Positions 1 through 6,057 of a stretch of 6,287 nt of DNA are shown here, piece after piece. The stretch is taken from contig JAAZUV010000084.1 in NCBI GenBank assembly GCA_018623995.1, positions 1 through 6,287 on the forward strand, given 5' to 3'. Within the stretch, counting starts at the first letter, position 1. Every line of letters begins with the position of its first letter. The notes beneath the pieces were generated by a model. The model saw nothing but the letters and a program-made list of their open reading frames with translations. It did not search any database and was not told the origin of the DNA. A program made the translations under genes and the position numbers. The stretch is from Methanobacteriota archaeon. Its GTDB lineage: Archaea > Thermoplasmatota > Poseidoniia > Poseidoniales > Poseidoniaceae.

Positions 1-2459
1 GCATTGACGCCTCCGGGGAGCCCCGCAATGGTGAACGTGTCAAGTGTGATGTTTGAGGTTCCATCGTTTTCGATGGTGAGCATGACGGACGCTTCAGTGC
101 CTGATTGAACGACGATTCGACCGTCTAAAGGACCTTGCAGGCTCAAACTGTCCTGTTCCTGAACATCGAATTCCAAGGTCAAACTTTGACTGATGATGGA
201 GTCATGTGTCACCGTCACGACACGGTCAAGTAGGCCGAGTGAGCCTTCTGAAGCGACTGCCTTCAGGGTCCAAACAGCCGATGCATCGGCTGCAACAGAG
301 ACGCTTGATGCGCTGTCGAGCATGAGCGATATTGGGGAGCTCGCATTGCTGTTGATTTGCAACGAGAACGTTTCTGTTTCGCTTCCGGTATTGAAAACTC
401 GAACCTCCAGCATGGTTTCCGTTTCAGGGTCCATTACAACGGCTCCATTCGGACCTTGAAGCGTGAAATTGATGTCCCGGTCGACCTCAAACGAAAAGTC
501 ACGAACAAACGATACCGTTGCATCTGAAGCAAGTGTTGAGGTTAGTCGAAGCGAACAAACATCACCGACGTTGGCAGCGCTTCCGACATCAACACTGAAG
601 GCAAGATCATCGCTTGCATCGACAACGAGCGAAGAAGCATAGGTGAGAAGAGCAGCAGTGCATGGACCAGAGAGAACAGTCAATGTGTACTCGTAGGATG
701 CGTCGGTTGTACCTGTGTTCGTCAATCTGACCGAGGAATTCGTCTGCTCACCCGGCAAGAACGCATCATCTGCATTGAGGAAATCGACTTGCAAATCGTA
801 ATCGGGTTGGACATCAACGACCATGAGCGTCGATGTGGTCAAGTTTCCAAATAACGAACCTGCGTACAATCGCACGCCGGTTGCGCCCGGACTGGCATCA
901 GAAGGAATGGTAATTCGGAGTGTAGCGGTCTCTTGGCCGTTTGCAGAGAGATTCTCAATCTGGTCGTCCAACCATCGGACTTCCCATCCGGCAGGGAAGG
1001 ATGAATGTTGACTCATGGCTTGGATGGCACCTGAGGACTCCCAAGGATAGGTGTACTCAGAAGATCCGTTGAAAACAACCTCTGCAGCCGCTTGTTGAAG
1101 GGTGAGGCGCAAGGTTGCATCCATGGTTGTGTTGTCGGTCAAACCAACGGGAGAATCGCCTGTGAGTGCTGCAAACAAAACACATGCTGAGAGATATGAG
1201 CCGGATGTCGAAGGATGGCTTCCATCGGCAGAATAGAGACCATAGAACGTCGATGTTGGGGACAATGGATTGCCACCCGAGGCAACGATGGAATCATGGA
1301 TGTGCTTGAAGGCGAGGCCAACAGGGGCAATGTAAATCTCAGCTGAAGTTTCCAATGAAACGTTGTCTCGATAATCGATGTAGCCTTGTTCAAGTCGGTC
1401 TTGCATCACCGTGAAGTTTGAGTAAAGAATCGGATTCTGAGCATCTCCGTTTCGACGTCCCCAGGTCATCATGAGCATCATCGCAGCGCCTTCTGAATCG
1501 ATGCGATCAGCGAGATGAACGCTGCCGTTCTTGCTTGCAAGCCAATCTGAATTCGTTCGCAAAAACCCTGGTATCTGTGACTGATCTTGGACGATAACGG
1601 TGTCCCATACACCGGATGCAAGTGAGAGATTTTGGGCGCTACCCGAAGTGTTCACGTCATCCCAATGGTCAGCGATGGTCCATCCACCGCTCGTGAAATC
1701 AGAGGTATTGCTCGGACTGTCCGCACTTCGCAATAATTCCTCAAGCATGGATGAAAGTCCATTTGCGGACGTGTAAGAGTTGCCAAAGGAGAGGACATCG
1801 CTGACCGAGGCCGACCATGCCGGTGGTGACGTTGTGGTATTGGAAGAACCTCCAGAGGAATAGTTGGCCCACCATCCACTGAGGTCTGGTTCTTCACCTG
1901 TACTGAGAAGGTAGGAATCCGTGACACTTCCAAAGTTGCTAACTGCAATAGATAGATCAACCGACTGACCTGGATCAATCGCCAACAACCCTTGGTCGCC
2001 GACACCTGTTGCGTCCAAATGAGGATTGTAGACAATGGCAACACTGACGTACACATCGATGGTTGAAGAAGCTGTTCCATCGCTTTCAGAAACGATGATT
2101 GTGAACATGCCATTGTCGCTTGGAGTTGCTGTTTCATCAAGTTGAACGACAACGGCCAACGTGGAATTGTACGTCGGAAGGACGTTCGAGACTGTGTTCG
2201 AAGTTGGTGTTACTGTCCATGCGGCAGGTGGTGGTGAAACCGTTGAATCAATTTCAACGTCGTAGGTCTCAATTGAAGAACCATTGTTATGGATTGTTAA
2301 GGTCAAGTTCATTGATTCTCCTGGCGTTAGAATCATGTGAGGCATGTCGACATCCAGTTCAATTTCTGTATCCGCTTTGCTCATTTGCGCAAGTGGAGTT
2401 GCGCTTGCGAGCAGCATCATTCCGACCAAAACGAACGCACGAATGGAGAGTTGCGACAT
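1..2459 (-). CDS. Large secreted Ig-repeat protein with an inserted SGNH-hydrolase domain (5' part, runs off left edge)
   Basis: An uninterrupted frame of 819 codons starts at the ATG at 2459-2457 and is still open at the left edge, so the C-terminus is missing. Residues 1-24 look like a Sec signal peptide. Residues about 31-142 form an Ig-like beta-sandwich unit of the NEW3/COG1470 kind (PGES at 46-49). A second unit begins at about 143 (PGQS at 163-166). An SGNH-hydrolase domain follows at about 221-462, with FGNSYT (S228), VIVQDQSQIP (288-297), TWGRRNGD (332-339) and ADGSHPS (D412, H415). Further Ig-like units run at about 486-552, 553-660, 661-767 and 768 onward. Cysteines are few: C426, and C600 and C635 in one Ig unit, a possible disulfide. 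About 19 N-x-S/T sequons are present. The likely role is an extracellular or surface esterase/deacylase-like enzyme; substrate and anchoring are unknown. The domain resembles DUF4886-type SGNH proteins, an assignment made by motif only. No Shine-Dalgarno sequence precedes the start. Confidence 0.86.
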   Translation of the reverse strand, partial: MSQLSIRAFVLVGMMLLASATPLAQMSKADTEIELDVDMPHMILTPGESMNLTLTIHNNGSSIETYDVEIDSTVSPPPAAWTVTPTSNTVSNVLPTYNSTLAVVVQLDETATPSDNGMFTIIVSESDGTASSTIDVYVSVAIVYNPHLDATGVGDQGLLAIDPGQSVDLSIAVSNFGSVTDSYLLSTGEEPDLSGWWANYSSGGSSNTTTSPPAWSASVSDVLSFGNSYTSANGLSSMLEELLRSADSPSNTSDFTSGGWTIADHWDDVNTSGSAQNLSLASGVWDTVIVQDQSQIPGFLRTNSDWLASKNGSVHLADRIDSEGAAMMLMMTWGRRNGDAQNPILYSNFTVMQDRLEQGYIDYRDNVSLETSAEIYIAPVGLAFKHIHDSIVASGGNPLSPTSTFYGLYSADGSHPSTSGSYLSACVLFAALTGDSPVGLTDNTTMDATLRLTLQQAAAEVVFNGSSEYTYPWESSGAIQAMSQHSSFPAGWEVRWLDDQIENLSANGQETATLRITIPSDASPGATGVRLYAGSLFGNLTTSTLMVVDVQPDYDLQVDFLNADDAFLPGEQTNSSVRLTNTGTTDASYEYTLTVLSGPCTAALLTYASSLVVDASDDLAFSVDVGSAANVGDVCSLRLTSTLASDATVSFVRDFSFEVDRDINFTLQGPNGAVVMDPETETMLEVRVFNTGSETETFSLQINSNASSPISLMLDSASSVSVAADASAVWTLKAVASEGSLGLLDRVVTVTHDSIISQSLTLEFDVQEQDSLSLQGPLDGRIVVQSGTEASVMLTIENDGTSNITLDTFTIAGLPGGVN
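1074..1799 (-). other. SGNH-hydrolase (DUF4886-like) domain within the secreted protein
   Basis: This segment encodes residues about 221-462. Block I is LSFGNSYT, where S228 is the expected nucleophile and the classic GDS is GNS. The segment VIVQDQSQIP (288-297) probably supplies oxyanion-hole side chains. A TWGRRNGD segment follows at 332-339. Block V is DGSHPSTSGSYLSAC, with D412 and H415 spaced as the D-x-x-H of the family triad. All expected catalytic residues are present, so the domain is predicted to be active. SGNH families cleave esters, including acetyl groups on glycans; nothing in the sequence fixes the substrate. Confidence 0.8.
2388..2459 (-). other. Signal peptide of the secreted Ig/SGNH protein
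   Basis: Residues 1-24 have a short polar N-region with one arginine (R7), a hydrophobic core at about residues 8-18 (AFVLVGMMLLA), and small residues near the likely cleavage site. Cleavage could follow the A-S-A at 18-20 or A24 (PLA before QMSK). There is no lipobox cysteine, so secretion by Sec and signal peptidase I is the best reading. The predicted signal also supports the ATG at 2459 as the start. Confidence 0.75.
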
Positions 2460-2466
2460 GGGACCA

Positions 2467-2490
2467 GTGCTAGCGAGGTGTTCTCAGCAC
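2467..2490. repeat. Imperfect inverted repeat (hairpin) between metK and the secreted-protein gene
   Basis: The plus strand reads GTGCT-AGC-GAG-GTGTT-CTC-AGCAC. GTGCT pairs with AGCAC and GAG with CTC, giving an 8-bp stem with a 3-nt bulge and a 5-nt loop. In the minus-strand transcript it lies after the metK stop (2521) and 7 nt before the ATG at 2459, where a ribosome-binding site would otherwise be. No U-tract follows, so it does not look like an intrinsic terminator. It may be a structured leader or simply chance. Confidence 0.35.
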
Positions 2491-2520
2491 TTGAGCGAAT
2501 CGGCTATGCGAACGAAAACT

Positions 2521-3765
2521 TCACGATTGAAGCAAGTTCTCCATACGGCCAGAATCGATGCGCTCCCACGGGAAATGACCCGCATCTGTTGGAGGCCTTC
2601 CAAAGTGTCCGCCAGAGGATGTTTCCTTGTAGATTGGACGCAACAAATCAAGGTCTCGGGCGATAGCAGCAGGGCGGAAATCAAAGGTTGCTTTGACACG
2701 CTCAGCCAAGACTTCGTCGGAGAAGGCACCCGTTCCGAACGAATCGACCATTAAACTCACAGGTTCAGCCACGCCGATAACGTAAGCGAGTTGAATCTCA
2801 AATTTGGTAGCAAGACCTGCTGCAACGACATGCTTTGCAGCCCAACGAGCAGCGTATGCAGCACTGCGATCAACCTTCGATGGATCTTTTCCACTAAAAG
2901 CACCTCCACCATGTCGGCCCATACCTCCATAGGTATCGACGATGATTTTTCGACCGGTCAAACCAGCATCGGCATACGGACCACCTGGGTCTGCGAAACG
3001 TCCGGTACCGTTGACGATCAACTTGTAATTCGGTAGAAGCAATTCCTGAGGAATCGTCACTTCAACAACATGTTCGAGGACGGACTGGCGTACATGTTCA
3101 AGTTCAGCGTCAATCGATCCTCCAAATTGGTCCTTGAGATGCTTGTCGTGTTGAATCGCAATAACAACCGTGTCAACACCTAGAACAGAGCCGTCTTCGT
3201 TGTAGGCAACAGTGACTTGTGTTTTTCCGTCTGGCCGAGCCCAAGGAAGAATGTTCTCTTCACGAACGATTCGCAAACGACGGGAAAGGCGTTGTGAAAG
3301 TGCTGCTGGCAATGGGAAATAGCGTCCTTTGAGTTCTTCGTACGCCTCGGTCTCATTGCAAGCATAACCAAACATCAATCCTTGATCACCAGCACCTTGT
3401 GACTCAACATTGTCTCGATCAACACCTTGGTTGATGTAGGCCGATTGGGTCGTCACATAGACCAATACATCGCAGAGAGCAGGCGTTGTTGCGTCCATAC
3501 CAATGTCGTGCGAGGTGTATCCAATTTCAGCTGCGGCTTGACGTGCGATGGCAACATAATCGGGTGTTTCACCTTCAAGTGATACTTCCCCTGCAAGAAT
3601 GATGACGCTCTTGTCCTGCATACCTTTGATGCAGGTTTCGACAGCAACACGAGCATTTGGATCAACTGCAAGGCAGGCGTCAACGATTGCGTCGGAAACA
3701 GCATCACAAACCTTGTCGGGGTGTCCACACGTTACCGATTCGGAACTGAACACCCGTTGGGTCAT
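2521..3765 (-). CDS. metK: S-adenosylmethionine synthetase (methionine adenosyltransferase), bacterial/eukaryotic type
   Basis: This 414-residue cytosolic enzyme makes S-adenosylmethionine from methionine and ATP, releasing phosphate and pyrophosphate; its length is normal for the family. The N-terminal domain carries SES at 8-10 and GHPDK at 14-18. The central domain has QGAGDQGLMFGYA at 123-135 and RPDGKTQVT at 178-186 (active-site K181). The C-terminal part has DAGLTGRKIIVDTYGG at 266-281 and GGGAFSGKDPSKVDRS at 286-301 (K293, K297, D299). The ending, SSGGHFGR followed by FPWE, is typical. Two small departures stand out: the usual NPTGRF is NGTGRF (252-257), and the loop after it (ADPGGP) looks one residue longer than in E. 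coli. The start is supported by the family N-terminus and a GGGAG-like site upstream. Most archaea are known for a different, divergent SAM synthetase, so this type in an archaeal context would suggest transfer from bacteria. The stop codon is TGA. Confidence 0.97.
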   Translation of the reverse strand: MTQRVFSSESVTCGHPDKVCDAVSDAIVDACLAVDPNARVAVETCIKGMQDKSVIILAGEVSLEGETPDYVAIARQAAAEIGYTSHDIGMDATTPALCDVLVYVTTQSAYINQGVDRDNVESQGAGDQGLMFGYACNETEAYEELKGRYFPLPAALSQRLSRRLRIVREENILPWARPDGKTQVTVAYNEDGSVLGVDTVVIAIQHDKHLKDQFGGSIDAELEHVRQSVLEHVVEVTIPQELLLPNYKLIVNGTGRFADPGGPYADAGLTGRKIIVDTYGGMGRHGGGAFSGKDPSKVDRSAAYAARWAAKHVVAAGLATKFEIQLAYVIGVAEPVSLMVDSFGTGAFSDEVLAERVKATFDFRPAAIARDLDLLRPIYKETSSGGHFGRPPTDAGHFPWERIDSGRMENLLQS

Positions 3766-3771
3766 GCTCTG

Positions 3772-3778
3772 CTCCCTT
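3772..3778 (-). promoter_or_regulatory. Shine-Dalgarno-like site for metK
   Basis: On the minus strand the sequence AAGGGAG ends 6 nt before the metK ATG, at normal spacing for a ribosome-binding site. It supports the start at 3765. A weak A/T-rich element (TTGATAATG, around 3787-3795) lies about 25 nt upstream of the same ATG and could instead be a TATA box giving a leaderless transcript; the sequence alone does not decide between them. Confidence 0.5.
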
Positions 3779-3795
3779 GGATTCTCATTATCAAA

Positions 3796-3825
3796 GGTTT
3801 GGTTTTGGTTAGGTATGGGTTTTGG
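3796..3825 (+). repeat. G-run/T-run repeat with two copies of GGTTTTGG in the divergent metK-aspS promoter region
   Basis: Within 30 bases the plus strand has six runs of two or three G, at 3796, 3801, 3807, 3812, 3817 and 3824, separated by 3-4 mainly T bases. GGTTTTGG occurs exactly twice, at 3801-3808 and 3818-3825, 17 bp apart. The tract lies between the putative TATA elements of metK and aspS. It could be a tandem operator or a two-tetrad G-quadruplex-forming sequence; function is unproven. Confidence 0.5.
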
Positions 3826-3832
3826 CGATTGC

Positions 3833-3839
3833 TATTTTA
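3833..3839 (+). promoter_or_regulatory. Putative archaeal TATA box for aspS
   Basis: TATTTTA is centred about 26 nt upstream of the aspS ATG at 3862. Archaeal transcription usually starts some 22-27 nt after the TATA centre, so the transcript would begin at or within a few bases of the start codon. A weak AGGA at 3852-3855, 6 nt before the ATG, is the alternative signal if transcription starts further upstream. The element is A/T-rich by match only, and no clear BRE is visible. Confidence 0.45.
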
Positions 3840-3861
3840 GGAACATCACACAGGAATTGAC

Positions 3862-5262
3862 ATGGCTGACTGGCATCCAACGGCATACCGAACACATACA
3901 CTAGGCGAAATCCAAGACAAGGGCGCAGACCTTGTCGGAACAGAGGTCACTGTTTGTGGATTCATGGAAGCCAATCGTGGTAAAGGCGCAATCTGCTTCG
4001 TCGACCTTCGCGACGGTACTGGAAAGCTACAAGTCTTCCTCAAGGGCGATACGATTGGAGAGGAAAACCTCGATCTCGTACAGAGAATGACACGAGAATC
4101 AACGCTACAATTCACAGGCACCGTTGCTCAAAAGCGACCACCGAAGGTCAAGGAAGGCGAGACGCCACCTCCTCCTGCGTACGAGGTTGTTGCTACCGAT
4201 GTTAATGTCCTCACACGTGCCAATGTGCCACTGCCCTTGGGTATTACCGACACGGTCTCTATTGGACTTGACACACGATTGGACAATCGATTCCTTGACC
4301 TTCGACGTGCGCACGTCAATGCCATGTTCACACTTCGAGCACGCGTCCTACAATACGGACGTGAACATTTGATCACGGAAGGTTTCAAAGAAATCAACAC
4401 GCCGAAAATCATTGCATCAGCCTCAGAAGGGGGAACAAACCTGTTCCCAATGATGTACTTCGATACACCTGCCTTCCTCTCTCAGAGTCCGCAGTTGTAC
4501 AAGCAACTCGCCATTCTTGGTGGCATGGAGCGCGTGTTTGAGATTGGCCCTGCCTTCCGAGCAGAAAATCACGACACATATCGTCACTTGAACGAATTCA
4601 TTTCATTCGATATTGAAGCAGCTTGGATGACCGATGAGGATGTCATGGGGGTTCAGGAACGCATGATTCATCACATCTGGAAGTGTGTTGCAGAAAACGA
4701 CCAAGAACAGATTGAGACCATCAATGCATACCGTGAATCTCAGGAATTGGAACCCATCGCAGTCGAGGTCCCAAGCCTACCTTTCCCACGTATCGATTAC
4801 TGTGAGGCGATTCAAATGATTCAGGATGCAGGAGAAGAGATTCAATGGGGAGATGACATCGATTCATCTCACTGTGACATCATTGCTGCCAAGTATCCTG
4901 GCTTCCACTTCCTACCTCGATGGCCGATGGAAATGAAACCGTTCTACATTCACCATGTCAAGGGTGAAAACGGTGTAACAGGAGAGCAACTCAGTCGTGG
5001 ATTTGACCTCAATTACGGTCGTGATGAAATGACCAGTGGAGGTCAGCGAGAGCACAACGTCGATGTCCTCGAAGACAATCTCCGCAGCAAGGGGCTTAAT
5101 CCAGAAGACTTCGCTTTCTACACCGATGGATTCCGATTTGGAGCACCACCTCACGCTGGTTGGGGTCTTGGTGTTGCACGACTCTTGATGGTCTTGACCG
5201 GATCTCGAAACGTCCGTGAGACGGTCTTGTTCCCACGAGACCGACACCGAGTTACGCCATGA
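3862..5262 (+). CDS. aspS: Aspartyl-tRNA synthetase, archaeal/eukaryotic class IIb type, probably nondiscriminating
   Basis: This 466-residue cytosolic enzyme attaches aspartate to its tRNA using ATP. Residues about 28-118 form the N-terminal OB-fold that binds the anticodon. The class II catalytic core follows: LDTRLDNRFLDLRR at 136-149, typical of AspRS rather than AsnRS; motif 1 around FKEINTPKI (175-183); QSPQLYKQ (208-215); motif 2 with FRAENHDTYRHLNEF (232-246; R233, E235); SGGQREH (392-398); and motif 3 with GWGLGVARL (433-441; R440), ending FPRDRHRVTP. It lacks the GAD insertion of the long bacterial AspRS. A lysine- and proline-rich insertion at about 91-106 makes it longer than the roughly 438-residue Thermococcus enzyme. 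By my hand alignment the residues matching Trp26 and Lys85 of that enzyme, which give tRNA-Asp specificity, are Glu and Pro, suggesting it may also charge tRNA-Asn. It is divergent from metK and closely followed by a hydrolase gene. Confidence 0.96.
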   Translation: MADWHPTAYRTHTLGEIQDKGADLVGTEVTVCGFMEANRGKGAICFVDLRDGTGKLQVFLKGDTIGEENLDLVQRMTRESTLQFTGTVAQKRPPKVKEGETPPPPAYEVVATDVNVLTRANVPLPLGITDTVSIGLDTRLDNRFLDLRRAHVNAMFTLRARVLQYGREHLITEGFKEINTPKIIASASEGGTNLFPMMYFDTPAFLSQSPQLYKQLAILGGMERVFEIGPAFRAENHDTYRHLNEFISFDIEAAWMTDEDVMGVQERMIHHIWKCVAENDQEQIETINAYRESQELEPIAVEVPSLPFPRIDYCEAIQMIQDAGEEIQWGDDIDSSHCDIIAAKYPGFHFLPRWPMEMKPFYIHHVKGENGVTGEQLSRGFDLNYGRDEMTSGGQREHNVDVLEDNLRSKGLNPEDFAFYTDGFRFGAPPHAGWGLGVARLLMVLTGSRNVRETVLFPRDRHRVTP

Positions 5263-5272
5263 GTTGGCCATC

Positions 5273-6019
5273 ATGCCTGTCGATCGGATGCAGTGGGGTG
5301 CCGAACCATGGCAGTTCGCAGATCTGCATATGCCCGATGAGCCTTCTCCATTCCAAAACGACCACGGTGTTCCGTGCATTATGTTGATTCACGGTGGATT
5401 TTGGAAGAAACAGTATACCTACGAATTGATGCAACCGATTGCGAATGCATTGAGCGATGCAGGCGTAGCTAGTTGGAACATCGAATTTCGACGATGGGAA
5501 GAGGGTGATGAGGGGGTTTGGATGGATACGCTCTCAGATGTTCTTCGAGCATGGGGACAACTTGCACTCCTTCCAGGCATTGACATCACTCGAAGCATGG
5601 TCATGGGGCATTCTGCGGGCGGCCATCTCGCTCTATTAATGGCAAGCAAAGCAGAACGGAAGCCATGGCTGGCCATCGCTCAATCGCCGATTACAGATCT
5701 GTTCGGAGCGGATGATGCACAGCTCAGTGATGAGGGAGATGCAATTCGCAAATGGATGGGTTGCCCACCCTATGAAAACGAATCCTTGTGGAAGAATCGG
5801 AATCCAATCGATCTGCCTCCAAAGTCACCTGTACTCCTGTTCCATGGAGAACGAGACGTCGATGTACCCATCGAACAAAGCGAGACCTACGCACGTGCTA
5901 TGAAAGCCAAAGGGTGCGATGTGCAGAAGGTTTGGCTACCCGGTGATCATTACAGCATCATCGATGCTGCAAGCGATGACTGGCTTGTTCAGCAAGATGC
6001 AATTTTGGATTGGCTCTGA
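5273..6019 (+). CDS. Alpha/beta hydrolase with HGGFW oxyanion motif (esterase/kynurenine formamidase-like)
   Basis: The 248-residue product is a soluble alpha/beta hydrolase without signal peptide or membrane segment. HGGFW at 40-44 is the oxyanion-hole motif. NIEFRRW (69-75) resembles the strand segment common in kynurenine formamidase/carboxylesterase-like members. The nucleophile elbow is GHSAGGHLAL (S114 at 112-121). The acid is in HGERDVDVP (D195) and the base in GDHYS (H226), so the Ser-Asp-His triad is complete. Likely reactions are hydrolysis of small esters or amides; the substrate cannot be read from the sequence, and formamidase activity is only one possibility. The ATG at 5273, 10 nt after the aspS stop, is preferred. 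A GTG at 5216 in the same frame would lie within aspS and add 19 residues with no family resemblance. The next in-frame ATG is at 5288. Spacing suggests co-transcription with aspS. Confidence 0.9.
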   Translation: MPVDRMQWGAEPWQFADLHMPDEPSPFQNDHGVPCIMLIHGGFWKKQYTYELMQPIANALSDAGVASWNIEFRRWEEGDEGVWMDTLSDVLRAWGQLALLPGIDITRSMVMGHSAGGHLALLMASKAERKPWLAIAQSPITDLFGADDAQLSDEGDAIRKWMGCPPYENESLWKNRNPIDLPPKSPVLLFHGERDVDVPIEQSETYARAMKAKGCDVQKVWLPGDHYSIIDAASDDWLVQQDAILDWL

Positions 6020-6057
6020 GAGCGAACCACTAAGTTAGGGCACCTGCAGGGCCAAAC

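Noticed and set aside
193..1011. Open plus-strand frames at 193-459 and 823-1011
   Set aside because: They lie antisense inside the continuous 819-codon secreted-protein gene and show no recognisable motif.
1139..2152. Minus-strand frames at 1139-1393 and 1652-2152 in another register
   Set aside because: They overlap the secreted-protein gene on the same strand; that frame has the signal peptide, Ig strands and SGNH triad, while these have no domain-like pattern.
2120..2754. Overlapping plus-strand frames at 2120-2473, 2337-2666 and 2344-2754
   Set aside because: They are antisense to the start of the secreted-protein gene and the end of metK, both well supported by family motifs.
5259..5262. 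ATGA stop/start overlap at the end of aspS
   Set aside because: The frame opened by this ATG closes after about 45 codons and is not the hydrolase frame.
5216..5272. GTG start at 5216 for the hydrolase, overlapping aspS
   Set aside because: The added 19 residues are the out-of-frame reading of the conserved aspS C-terminus, whereas the ATG at 5273 gives a normal hydrolase N-terminus.
6043..6050. CCTGCAGG palindrome before the SDR gene
   Set aside because: It is a single 8-bp palindrome with no flanking symmetry or second copy seen, expected by chance.
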